Assembly (NCBI GenBank): GCA_946401765.1
Contig: CAMIVJ010000125.1
Location: forward strand, 1-7,401
Source: an uncultured bacterium
Lineage (GTDB): Bacteria > Verrucomicrobiota > Kiritimatiellia > RFP12 > UBA1067
Direction of reading: 5' to 3'
DNA length: 7,401 nucleotides
Shown in pieces: positions 1 to 6,905 of the stretch. The position numbers and the translations under genes are program-made. Every line of letters starts with the position of its first letter. The first letter of the stretch is position 1. Under the pieces are notes generated by a model that was not told where the DNA came from, did not search any database, and saw only the letters and a list, made by a program, of their open reading frames with translations.

Positions 1-1
1 T

Positions 2-250
2 CTGGCGGGATGGTGCCTCGTCATGGCGCGCGCGCGGAAGAGCGGCTTTGTGCATCCTTGGGCGGCGATCGTGGATGCGAGCGTCAAGTACGCGAGGCCG
101 CTGCGTGCCGACGCTGAGGCTGTAGCCGTCTTCGCAGAAGGGCCGCATCTTGTGCCGGGCGCGCGCAACTGGGCACGTGTCTCCGTCTCGATCGGCGCCG
201 AGGTCGCGTTCACCGGCCGCTACGCCGTCGGCGAAACTCCGGCAGACTGA
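2..250 (+). CDS. Thioesterase-like hot-dog domain protein, 3' end only
   Basis: The reading frame is open at the left edge of the window, so this is the C-terminal 82 residues of a longer protein; the ATG at 23 is probably internal. The visible part starts with LAGWCLVMARARKSG, then an alternating strand pattern (AAIVDASVKYARPLRADAEA), and ends with GAEVAFTGRYAV. A GW-containing helix, a strand with the 'S-x-x-Y-x-x-P' pattern, and a closing strand of the F-T-G-R/x-Y/F-A-V type resemble the putative thioesterase domain found at the C-terminus of YiiD-type proteins (hot-dog fold). Such proteins are expected to be cytoplasmic acyl-CoA or acyl-ACP hydrolases, but the substrate cannot be read here. 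The family call is from recalled pattern similarity, not a search. The gene ends 11 bases before the -35 box of the next gene, with no visible terminator. Confidence 0.55.
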   Translation: MAGWCLVMARARKSGFVHPWAAIVDASVKYARPLRADAEAVAVFAEGPHLVPGARNWARVSVSIGAEVAFTGRYAVGETPAD

Positions 251-261
251 GGAGTGCGTGT

Positions 262-290
262 TTGCCAAATGACGGCGGATTTGGTAGAAT
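262..290 (+). promoter_or_regulatory. Sigma70-type promoter for the dehydrogenase-family gene
   Basis: TTGCCA at 262-267 matches the -35 consensus in five of six positions, and TAGAAT at 285-290 matches the -10 consensus in five of six, with an ideal 17-base spacer. Transcription would start near 297, giving a leader of about 30 bases before the ATG at 327. It lies in the only AT-rich patch of this part of the window. It may also drive the GH2-pyrH-truA-DUF4186 genes, because no terminator or equally good promoter was seen downstream. Assigned by eye from consensus. Confidence 0.65.
263..286. promoter_or_regulatory. Inverted repeat across the promoter spacer, possible operator
   Basis: CCAAAT at 265-270 and ATTTGG at 279-284 are perfect inverted copies separated by eight bases. 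Allowing one G-T pair, the match extends to eight positions per arm (263-270 and 279-286). It overlaps the -35 box and fills the spacer up to the -10 box, where a repressor dimer site would occlude RNA polymerase. It is not followed by a T run, so it does not look like a terminator of the upstream gene. No cognate regulator is in the window, and a chance match is possible for six-base arms. Confidence 0.3.
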
Positions 291-305
291 ATCTCCAACC
301 CTAAT

Positions 306-322
306 AAGGAGAAAAGAGAAGG
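306..322 (+). promoter_or_regulatory. Purine-rich ribosome binding region of the dehydrogenase-family gene
   Basis: AAGGAG at 306-311 is a full Shine-Dalgarno core but lies 15 bases from the ATG at 327, rather far. A second, weaker match AGAAGG at 317-322 is only 4 bases from the ATG. The purine run between them leaves the exact docking site open. Both support the start at 327. Confidence 0.55.
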
Positions 323-326
323 CAAA

Positions 327-1082
327 ATGATAAACGTTGGCATCATAGGCTGTGGCTTTGTGGGCGGTGCCCTGAAGGCGTGGCTTGAGGAAAACAACAA
401 GGAGTGCGCCATATTCGTGAGCGATCCCCCCAAGGGGATGAACGACGACCTTTCGAAGATCGACATCGCCTTCCTTCAGATACATGTGCCAACCGAGGAC
501 GACGGCACTCAGAACCTCGAGCTGATGAAGGAGCTCATCCGCGGCCTGCCCAACGTGCCCGTGTTCGTTCGCACCACCATATTGCCCGGCACGTCCGACA
601 TGCTTTCGCGCGAGACTGGCCACCAGGTGTGCTACATGCCGGAGTTCCTCACGGAGCGCACGCACATCGAAGACTTCAAGAAGCAGACCATGGTGTTCAC
701 GGGCGCGGTGGACCTCCTGATCAAGGTGTTCCCTGGCAAGAAGTTCACAGTGATGAGTCCGCTCGAGGCCGAGCTCACGAAGTACATCCACAACGTTTTC
801 GGCGCGTACAAGGTCACGTACTTCAACGCGGCGAGGGAGTACGTGGAGAAGATGGGCGGCGACTGGGCGAAGGTGCACACTGGCGTTCTGCTTTCGGGCT
901 ACATCAATGACACCCACACATACGTGCCAGGTCCGGACGGCAAGCGCGGCTATGGCGGCAAGTGCTTTCCCAAGGACGTCAACGCCTTCGCTAAGATGAC
1001 GAAGGGCACATCTCTAGGTACGCTTCTCGCTCCGCTCCACGAGCTGAACGTCCATTTCCGCGGCTTCGAGGAGCACATCTAG
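327..1082 (+). CDS. Minimal UDP-glucose/GDP-mannose dehydrogenase-family protein
   Basis: A 251-residue cytoplasmic NAD-dependent oxidoreductase of the nucleotide-sugar dehydrogenase family, whose full members oxidise UDP-glucose or GDP-mannose to the uronic acid in two steps. The N-terminal Rossmann motif is GIIGCGFVG at residues 5-13. Family active-site residues are present: Thr84 in VRTTILPGT, Glu106 and Glu110 in PEFLTE, Lys152 and Asn156 in ELTKYIHN, and the nucleophile Cys213 with Asp217 in GYGGKCFPKD. The Lys/Asn, Glu/Glu and Cys/Asp spacings match those of the classical enzymes. The protein ends about 35 residues after the cysteine, so the C-terminal domain that completes the nucleotide-sugar site is absent; full enzymes are about 390-450 residues. 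The stop is clean, so this looks like a naturally short form rather than a frameshift. Family is confident; substrate and activity are unknown. The GH2 gene follows 55 bases later. Confidence 0.85.
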   Translation: MINVGIIGCGFVGGALKAWLEENNKECAIFVSDPPKGMNDDLSKIDIAFLQIHVPTEDDGTQNLELMKELIRGLPNVPVFVRTTILPGTSDMLSRETGHQVCYMPEFLTERTHIEDFKKQTMVFTGAVDLLIKVFPGKKFTVMSPLEAELTKYIHNVFGAYKVTYFNAAREYVEKMGGDWAKVHTGVLLSGYINDTHTYVPGPDGKRGYGGKCFPKDVNAFAKMTKGTSLGTLLAPLHELNVHFRGFEEHI

Positions 1083-1125
1083 TATCCTTGAATCTGCATC
1101 GCGATTTCCACACACCTAACAAAAC

Positions 1126-1130
1126 AAGGA
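1126..1130 (+). promoter_or_regulatory. Shine-Dalgarno site of the GH2 gene
   Basis: AAGGA lies 7 bases upstream of the ATG at 1138, ideal spacing. This fixes the start so that the protein begins with a signal peptide. The rest of the 55-base gap (1083-1137) holds no convincing terminator or promoter. Confidence 0.7.
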
Positions 1131-1137
1131 ACAGACC

Positions 1138-3435
1138 ATGAAGAGACTTATGTTTGCGCTCGCGGCGGTCGCCGCGCTGGCCTGCGGAGCCTATACGCAG
1201 GCGCCTGTGGGCCTGAAGACCCCCTGGGGCGAGAAGGTCACGCCCGAGAACGCGTGGCGCGAGTATCCGCGTCCCCAGATGGTGCGCAGCGCCTGGACGA
1301 ACCTGAACGGCCTGTGGCAGTACGCCGTCACGAAGGAAGCGCCCGCATGCCCCAAGGCGTGGGACGGGGAGATTCTCGTGCCGTTCGTGATCGAGAGCTC
1401 GCTCTCCGGAGTCGGCAAGCTGCTGGAGCCTGGCGAGACGCTCTGGTACCGCCGCAGCTTCGACGCGTCCGTCAAGAAGGGCGAGAGGCTGCTCCTTCAC
1501 TTCGAGCAGGCCGACTTCCGCGCTATGGTGTACATCAACGGACGCGAGATCGACGTGCCGCACGAGGGCGGGCAGATGCCGTTCTCGTACGACATCACCG
1601 ACTTCGTGAAGTCGGGTTCGAACGAGCTCGTGGTGAGCATCTGGGATCCCACCACCGACTTCATCGGCTCCACCGGCAAGCAGGTGTTCAGGCCGGGCGG
1701 GTGCATGTACACGCGCTCGAGCGGAATCGGCGGCACGGTGTGGCTCGAGACCGTGCCGGCAACGCACATCGCGGGATACAAGGTCACGCCCGACATCGAC
1801 GCCGGAACCGTGCGCTTCGAGTTCGACGTCGCTGGCGGCGGGTTCAACTGCCCTGAAGTCACGGTGGCCATCGAGTCCGTCAAGGGCCTGACGGCGACGA
1901 CGAAGGACGGCGTCGCGGTGGTGAAGCTGCCTGCAGGCTTCAAGCTGTGGAGTCCCGAATCTCCCGCGCTCTACGACTTCACGGCCGTTTGCGGCGCGGA
2001 CAAGGTGCAGGGCTACTTCGGCATGCGCAAGATCGAGGTCAAGAAGGATCCGAACGGCGTTCTTCGCGTCTACTTCAACAACAAGATGCGCTTCCTCATC
2101 GGAACTCTCGACCAGGGCTGGTGGCCCGACGGACTCCTCACGCCACCCTCCGACGAGGCAATGGCCTTCGCCATCCAGAAGCTCAAGGACATGGGCTACG
2201 ACATGATGCGCAAGCACATCAAGGTTGAGCCCCGCCGCTACTACTACCTCTGCGACAAGATGGGCATCATCGTGATGCAGGACATGCCCTCGGGCGGCGG
2301 CGACAGGCAGAAGCGCTACGGCTTCTACCGCCGCGAGCTCAAGGAGATGATCGACCATCTCTACAACGTTCCCTCGATCGTCAGCTGGATTCCCTACAAC
2401 GAAAGCTGGGGCCAGCCCGGCGAGTTCCTCACCCACGCGACGCTCGTGTGGACCCAGAAGTACGATCCCTCGCGCATCGTCGACGGTCCCTCCGGCTGGA
2501 ACGACTACGAGGGCGGCCATGCGGGCGGCAGGCGCACGCGCCACAAGCCGCTCGGCGAGGAGGAGGCCGCCGACCTCGTTGACAGGCACGACTACGCGGT
2601 CACTCCCCACATGATGTCCGTCAACAACCGCCGCGCCAGCTTCCTCGGCGAGTTCGGCGGCATCGGCTGCCGCGTGGAGGGCCACCTCTGGACCTCCAAG
2701 GCATGGGGATACGGCAACACAGGCAAGGACGCCGACCGTTCGTTCGTGCAGGGCAAGTTCATCACGCTCACGGACCATGTTGGCAATCTTGCCCGCGCGG
2801 GCCTCTGTGGCAGCGTCTACACCCAGACCACCGACGTCGAGGCCGAGATCAACGGCCTCATCACCTACGACCGCAAGGTCGTGAAGTTCGACGAGAAGGC
2901 CCTCGCCGCAGTTCACGAGCGTGTGCGCCGCGCCGCCGAGGAGGGCACCATGCCGCGCGAGACGAAGACGGTTCTCCGCCGCCTCGACCCCAGCCCCACC
3001 GCGTGGGCGTGGACGACCGACGAGCCTGCCGCTGGCTGGGAGAAGCCCGGCTTCAACGACTCCGCCTGGGCCCGCTCGGCCGGTGGCTTCGGCAACAAGC
3101 AGATCACCTACGACCATCCGGCCGCCAAGGTCTCCACCGAGTGGAACACTCCCTCCATCTGGCTGCGCCGCCACTTCACCTACTCGGAGCCCGCCGGGAA
3201 GATTCTGCGCGCGAACGTGGACATGTTCCACGACGAGGACGCCGAAGTGTACCTTAACGGCAAGCTCATCGTCAAGGCCGCCGGCTACAACACCGAGTTC
3301 ACGCCCTTCGGCGTGAAGCCGGACGTGTTCGCCGCCGCCGTGAAGGAGGGCGACAACGTGATCGCCGTCAAGGTGACGCAGCAGACCGGCGGCCAGTACA
3401 TCGACCTCGGCATTTCCTTGGACGTGGCCAAATAG
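1138..3435 (+). CDS. Exported glycoside hydrolase family 2 (beta-galactosidase/glucuronidase-like)
   Basis: A 765-residue secreted glycosidase that would remove beta-linked terminal sugars from glycans outside the cytoplasm. Residues 1-22 form a signal peptide (MKR, hydrophobic core, then a small-residue cleavage region); Cys16 in AALAC could make it a lipoprotein, but the lipobox is weak. Domains in order: sugar-binding jelly roll (about 45-205, with RPQMVRSAWTNLNGLW and WYRRSF), an Ig-like beta sandwich (about 210-300), a TIM barrel (about 303-600), and a second galactose-binding-like jelly roll (about 615-765). Catalytic residues by GH2 family logic are acid/base Glu422 in IPYNESWGQ and nucleophile Glu505 in FLGEFGG. 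The stretch QGWWPDG...MRKHIKVEPRRYYYLCDKMG is typical of a GH2 subgroup common in Bacteroidota and Verrucomicrobiota glycan degraders. Exact substrate cannot be read. It sits 16 bases before pyrH, probably cotranscribed. Confidence 0.9.
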   Translation: MKRLMFALAAVAALACGAYTQAPVGLKTPWGEKVTPENAWREYPRPQMVRSAWTNLNGLWQYAVTKEAPACPKAWDGEILVPFVIESSLSGVGKLLEPGETLWYRRSFDASVKKGERLLLHFEQADFRAMVYINGREIDVPHEGGQMPFSYDITDFVKSGSNELVVSIWDPTTDFIGSTGKQVFRPGGCMYTRSSGIGGTVWLETVPATHIAGYKVTPDIDAGTVRFEFDVAGGGFNCPEVTVAIESVKGLTATTKDGVAVVKLPAGFKLWSPESPALYDFTAVCGADKVQGYFGMRKIEVKKDPNGVLRVYFNNKMRFLIGTLDQGWWPDGLLTPPSDEAMAFAIQKLKDMGYDMMRKHIKVEPRRYYYLCDKMGIIVMQDMPSGGGDRQKRYGFYRRELKEMIDHLYNVPSIVSWIPYNESWGQPGEFLTHATLVWTQKYDPSRIVDGPSGWNDYEGGHAGGRRTRHKPLGEEEAADLVDRHDYAVTPHMMSVNNRRASFLGEFGGIGCRVEGHLWTSKAWGYGNTGKDADRSFVQGKFITLTDHVGNLARAGLCGSVYTQTTDVEAEINGLITYDRKVVKFDEKALAAVHERVRRAAEEGTMPRETKTVLRRLDPSPTAWAWTTDEPAAGWEKPGFNDSAWARSAGGFGNKQITYDHPAAKVSTEWNTPSIWLRRHFTYSEPAGKILRANVDMFHDEDAEVYLNGKLIVKAAGYNTEFTPFGVKPDVFAAAVKEGDNVIAVKVTQQTGGQYIDLGISLDVAK

Positions 3436-3437
3436 TC

Positions 3438-3444
3438 GGGGAGG
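3438..3444 (+). promoter_or_regulatory. Shine-Dalgarno site of pyrH
   Basis: GGGGAGG sits in the 16-base gap between the GH2 stop and the pyrH ATG at 3452, with 7-base spacing. It supports the start and independent translation initiation within a shared transcript. Confidence 0.75.
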
Positions 3445-3451
3445 CTCTGCC

Positions 3452-4177
3452 ATGAAGAAGAAGCCCTCTCTCAAGTACAGGCGCATCCTCCTGAAGCTTT
3501 CGGGCGAGGCTCTCAAGAACCGCGAGGCGGGCGACTGCATCGACGCCTCCCGCCTCGCGTTCATGGCCGAGCGCGTGAAGAAGATCCACGCGCTCGGCGT
3601 GCAGGTGGGAATCGTGCTGGGCGGCGGAAACATCTTCCGCGGCCTCGCCGGCGCCGAAAACGGCGTGAACCGTGTAGTGGGCGACTCGATGGGAATGCTC
3701 GCCACGATCATCAACGGCCTAGCCATGATGAACGCGCTCGAGCAGATAGGCGTGCCCACGCGCGTGATGACCGCGATCGACATGCCGAAGCTGGCCGAGC
3801 CGTTCATCCAGCGCAAGGCCATACGCCATCTCGAGAAGGGGCGCGTGTGCATCTTCGCGGGCGGCACGGGAAACCCGTTCTTCTCCACCGACTCGGCCGC
3901 CGCCCTGCGCGCGAGCGAGATCGGCGCCGAGGCACTGCTCAAGGCCACAAAGGTGGACGGAATCTACACCGCCGACCCGATGAAGGATCCAAAGGCCAAG
4001 AAGTATGGTTCGCTCACCTACACCACGGCGCTCGAGAAGCGACTCAAGGTGATGGATTCCGCGGCGTTCGCGCTCTGCATGGACAACAACATCCCCATCG
4101 TTGTCTTCGACTTCTTCGACGGAGACGCCCTAGAGCGTGTGGTCAAGGGCGAGGCCGTGGGCACTATCGTGAGCTAG
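3452..4177 (+). CDS. pyrH: UMP kinase (uridylate kinase)
   Basis: Phosphorylates UMP to UDP with ATP in the cytoplasm, the first committed step from UMP towards UTP and CTP; the bacterial enzyme is a hexamer of the amino-acid-kinase fold. At 241 residues it has the normal bacterial length. Motifs run in the expected order: KLSGE at 15-19, GGGN at 57-60 with FRG at 62-64, GDSMGMLAT at 77-85, FAGGTGNPFFSTDSAAALRA at 135-154 (UMP/phosphate loop), DGIYTADP at 169-176 and MDSAAF at 201-206 (nucleotide site). No key residue is missing. In many bacteria pyrH follows rpsB-tsf and precedes frr; here it lies between a secreted GH2 enzyme and truA, an unusual setting. truA begins 4 bases after the stop. 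Confidence 0.97.
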   Translation: MKKKPSLKYRRILLKLSGEALKNREAGDCIDASRLAFMAERVKKIHALGVQVGIVLGGGNIFRGLAGAENGVNRVVGDSMGMLATIINGLAMMNALEQIGVPTRVMTAIDMPKLAEPFIQRKAIRHLEKGRVCIFAGGTGNPFFSTDSAAALRASEIGAEALLKATKVDGIYTADPMKDPKAKKYGSLTYTTALEKRLKVMDSAAFALCMDNNIPIVVFDFFDGDALERVVKGEAVGTIVS

Positions 4178-4181
4178 CCGC

Positions 4182-4934
4182 ATGGCAGTCCCCCCGCGCC
4201 GCTACAAGATCGTGCTCGCGTACGACGGCACGGCATACTCCGGCTATCAGAGACAGGACAACGGAGTGGCCGTGCAGCAGCGCGTGGAGGAGGTGCTTGA
4301 GATAATCAACCACGAGCCCGTGCGCGTGTACGGTTCGAGCCGCACCGACGCAGGCGTGCACGCGAAGGGCTTCGTGGCGCACTTCGACCTCGTGCAGCCC
4401 GTGCCACCCGCTAACCTCGTGAGGGCGATGAACACGCGCCTGCCGCCCGACGTGCGCGTGATGCGCGCCGCCTACGCGCGCCCCGACTTCGACGCCCGCA
4501 AGGACGCGAAGGGCAAGGAATACCGCTACTTCGTGTACAACGCCTCGATCTTGCCGCCGCATCTTGCGCCGTACTGGACGTTCTGCCACAGACCGCTCGA
4601 CGTCGCCGCAATGCAGGATGCCGCCTCGCGCTTCGTGGGCCGCCACGACTTCGTCTCGTTCGCCGCCAATCCCCACCGCGACCTCGAGACGACAGTGCGG
4701 AACATATTCGCCTTCACCGTTAAGAAGAGCGGTCCGCGCGTGACGTTCAGCGTGAAGGGCGACGGTTTTCTCTACAAGCAGGTGCGCTCCATGGTGGGCT
4801 TCCTCCTGAGCGTGGGAAAGGGAAACGAGCGCCCCGAGGCGGTGACCGAGCTCCTCGAGGCGGCAACCCCGCGCACCGCGCGCGTGCAGACTGCACCAGG
4901 CAAGGGACTCTTCCTCTGGAAGGTTTGGTATTGA
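4182..4934 (+). CDS. truA: tRNA pseudouridine(38-40) synthase
   Basis: Converts uridines 38-40 in the anticodon arm of many tRNAs to pseudouridine in the cytoplasm. The 250-residue length is normal. The catalytic aspartate is Asp56 in GSSRTDAGVHA (51-61); the conserved tyrosine that stacks on the target base is Tyr114 in KEYRYFVYN; the second-half motif GFLYKQVRSMVG is at 195-206, and YDGTAYSGYQRQ near the N-terminus is the family opening. No strong Shine-Dalgarno precedes the ATG, which comes 4 bases after the pyrH stop, so translation probably depends on coupling to pyrH. The 3' end overlaps the likely TTG start of the next gene. Confidence 0.96.
   Translation: MAVPPRRYKIVLAYDGTAYSGYQRQDNGVAVQQRVEEVLEIINHEPVRVYGSSRTDAGVHAKGFVAHFDLVQPVPPANLVRAMNTRLPPDVRVMRAAYARPDFDARKDAKGKEYRYFVYNASILPPHLAPYWTFCHRPLDVAAMQDAASRFVGRHDFVSFAANPHRDLETTVRNIFAFTVKKSGPRVTFSVKGDGFLYKQVRSMVGFLLSVGKGNERPEAVTELLEAATPRTARVQTAPGKGLFLWKVWY
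4918..4923 (+). promoter_or_regulatory. Shine-Dalgarno that selects the TTG start at 4931
   Basis: GGAAGG inside the end of truA lies 7 bases before TTG at 4931 but only 1 base before the other in-frame TTG at 4925. Spacing therefore favours 4931 as the start of the DUF4186-type gene. Confidence 0.6.
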
Positions 4935-5293
4935 GGGACTACGGCACATTCTTCCAGCGATTGGCGCGCTCGAAGTTCCGATCTCGGTTCCACCTCTCGC
5001 CGGCCGACAGGCAGTATATTGCGGAGAAGGGCATGGAGACGATCCGGCGCCACGCCGAGGACTTCATCCGCACGCGTCTCGCGCCGGCGAATCCGCCGAA
5101 CGACGGTCGGCAGACCCCAATGCGCGGGCACCCCGTCTTCAAGGCGCAGCACGCCTGCGCATGCTGCTGCCGCGACTGCCTTGCGAAGTGGTGGAAGGTT
5201 CCTAGGGGAACGGAGATTCCGCCGGAGCGCCAGGTCCGGATCGTTGACTTCCTGATGACGTGGATAGCGCGCGAGGCTGGCTGCTCCGGATAA
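4931..5293 (+). CDS. DUF4186-type small cysteine-rich protein of unknown function
   Basis: A 120-residue soluble protein with no signal peptide or membrane segment. The layout resembles DUF4186: SKFRSRFHLSPADRQYIAEKG (14-34), a helix METIRRHAEDFIRTRLAPA, the signature NDGRQTPMRGHPVFKAQHAC (57-76), then CACCCRDCLAKWW (76-88) and a C-terminal helix. The histidine and cysteine cluster (His68, His74, Cys76, Cys78-80, Cys83) suggests a metal site or redox role, which is inference; the biochemical function is not known to me. The start is TTG at 4931, whose last two bases begin the truA TGA stop, with a Shine-Dalgarno 7 bases upstream; an alternative in-frame TTG at 4925 would add two residues. It is the last plus-strand gene, ending 22 bases from the stop of the convergent gene. 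Family assignment rests on recalled motifs. Confidence 0.75.
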   Translation: MRDYGTFFQRLARSKFRSRFHLSPADRQYIAEKGMETIRRHAEDFIRTRLAPANPPNDGRQTPMRGHPVFKAQHACACCCRDCLAKWWKVPRGTEIPPERQVRIVDFLMTWIAREAGCSG

Positions 5294-5315
5294 GATCCAG
5301 CTATAAGATTCCTGT

Positions 5316-6905
5316 TTACCGAAGGCGGATGATCGTGCCTTCTGCTGCGACCTTGAGTCCATCGGCCGTCTTCATCACCCTCAACGGCTGCTTGGTGTCG
5401 CCGATGTACACCGAGAATGTCGCGTCGGAGATGTCGATGTCGCCGTCAACGGCAAGGATTGTGCGCGGTGCTCTGGACGTGCCCTCGGGCAGAACGATCT
5501 TCACGGTGCCGGTGGCTGCAAGGTCGCCGCTGACCGCAAGCGGACTGGAGATGTCTGGGATGTTCAGCGTGGCGCCGTCGGAGAGCGTAAGTGCGCCGGT
5601 TAGATTGCCCGTGCCGCCAAGCGTGCCGGCGACCGTAGCTGCGCCAACCCATGTGCCGGCAACGTTCACCTTCGCGCCGGATTCAACGCTGAGGTCGTTT
5701 TCCTCCGTCTGCGTTCCCGAGAGCGTGAGTGTGCCTGCAGATTCGGTGCCGGGAGCGACAATCATGGTCCCGATGCGGTCGTCGTTGACGAACACGCCGC
5801 TCCATGTGGTGTCCTTCGCCTGCAGAATCTTCAGGTCGCGGCTGCCGCCGCCCCAGTCGGAACGGATGTTTCCGTTGCCCGAGAGGCTGCCGATCGTGTT
5901 GACTGAGTCCGCATTTGGAAGTGTGACAACAAGCCCGCCTTCGACTTCATTCTCGAGAGTCATGGTCGATGGGAAATTGGCCTTCGACAATGTGCGCCAG
6001 TAGTTGCCGCTGCTTTCAAACTTCAGCGTTCCGGTGCCAGTCACCCTGGCATAGTCCAGATTCTCTTCGTTGACATTGCTGGCATTTGTGAGAATGAATT
6101 TTCCGCCGTCGTATGTGGTCACTTTGGTGCCTTCCCTGAGCTGTGATGTGCCGATGTCGGTTGCCTTGAAGGTGCCGTACACGTGCACACCTCCGTCGGC
6201 GCGCCACTGCTTCCCGGCGGGAAGCGTCACCGTGGTTTCGGCGCCGATGTAGATTCCGCCCGACGTATTGAATTCGGTGGCAGTCGGAATGTACGGGCCA
6301 AAGACCACGATCTTGTTGACCAGCTGGATCTTCCCGGAGAATTCCGTCCAGTCCAGCACGTTCATGAGCACGGCGTCGGCGCTGCCGCTTGTCCAAAGTT
6401 CGCCGTCGCCCATTAGTTTCCTGATGATGACCTTGTTGGGCGAATCGTCAGTACTGCGCGAGAAGCCGTTGTTGATGGTTATTCCATATCCGCCCGAGCC
6501 GTTCTTCAGCTCTACCGGTACAGTGCAGTCCAGGGTGGCGGGGAAATATCCAGCTATGTCCGAAAGGCGCACTGTCGAACTGGCGTTGCCGTACGAATTC
6601 GGGTTGAGGTTCTGCACGCTGGACATTCCCTTGAGCCATACGATGCCCGTCCACTGCTCGGGATCGGTCACCCATGTGGGCAACGTGTTGGAGGTGAACA
6701 CGTTTCCGCCTACTGCGGGAAGGGCGCCCGAGTATGCGACGATTGGGCTGCCTGTGACGCCGGCGAAGTTGAACACTGCTGTGTTCCCGGCGGGAGGTGC
6801 GATGGAGAGCGAGCCTTCGCAGAAGAAGTTGACCTTGGTGGCGTTGAACGCGGTATCGCCAGTGATCGAAGCTCCGTCCGCAAGGTGGAGGTCGATTTCG
6901 GCATC
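5316..6905 (-). CDS. Beta-strand-repeat surface protein (autotransporter passenger-like), lacking its own start
   Basis: This is the C-terminal part of the minus-strand frame that enters from the right edge, residues about 156-683 counted from the ATG at 7367. It is rich in Gly, Thr, Ser, Asn and short strands: LADGASITGDTAFNATKVNF, then repeated units such as AGTLTLSGTQTEENDLSV and GTLGGTGNLTGALTLSDG, the pattern of autotransporter-associated beta-strand repeats that fold as a beta helix. Such proteins are normally exported. Here there is no signal peptide because the frame joins in from an unrelated domain near 6905. At the C-terminus the protein ends in a strand-rich tail (LKVAAEGTIIRLR), with no outer-membrane barrel, sorting motif or PEP-CTERM helix. 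The 5' portion of the true gene is therefore probably missing from this contig. Confidence 0.65.
   Translation of the reverse strand, partial: DAEIDLHLADGASITGDTAFNATKVNFFCEGSLSIAPPAGNTAVFNFAGVTGSPIVAYSGALPAVGGNVFTSNTLPTWVTDPEQWTGIVWLKGMSSVQNLNPNSYGNASSTVRLSDIAGYFPATLDCTVPVELKNGSGGYGITINNGFSRSTDDSPNKVIIRKLMGDGELWTSGSADAVLMNVLDWTEFSGKIQLVNKIVVFGPYIPTATEFNTSGGIYIGAETTVTLPAGKQWRADGGVHVYGTFKATDIGTSQLREGTKVTTYDGGKFILTNASNVNEENLDYARVTGTGTLKFESSGNYWRTLSKANFPSTMTLENEVEGGLVVTLPNADSVNTIGSLSGNGNIRSDWGGGSRDLKILQAKDTTWSGVFVNDDRIGTMIVAPGTESAGTLTLSGTQTEENDLSVESGAKVNVAGTWVGAATVAGTLGGTGNLTGALTLSDGATLNIPDISSPLAVSGDLAATGTVKIVLPEGTSRAPRTILAVDGDIDISDATFSVYIGDTKQPLRVMKTADGLKVAAEGTIIRLR

Noticed and set aside
210..917. 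A 235-residue minus-strand frame opposite the dehydrogenase gene
   Set aside because: Same antisense shadow effect. It covers the promoter and ribosome binding site of the real gene and shows no recognisable domain.
1088..1120. TTGAAT as a -35 box for a separate GH2 promoter
   Set aside because: No acceptable -10 hexamer occurs 16-18 bases downstream (the region reads CACACC).
991..3948. A 985-residue minus-strand open frame opposite the GH2 and pyrH genes
   Set aside because: It is longer than either real gene, but its translation is low-complexity Ala/Val/Arg/His/Leu text with no domain pattern, while the plus strand carries two clear families with catalytic motifs. High third-position GC on the coding strand removes stops from the opposite frame.
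5276..5301. GCTGG/CCAGC pairing near the convergent gene ends as a terminator
   Set aside because: The arms are only five bases with a 16-base loop and no T run on either strand, so it does not support a terminator. The 22-base gap between the convergent stops holds nothing else clear.
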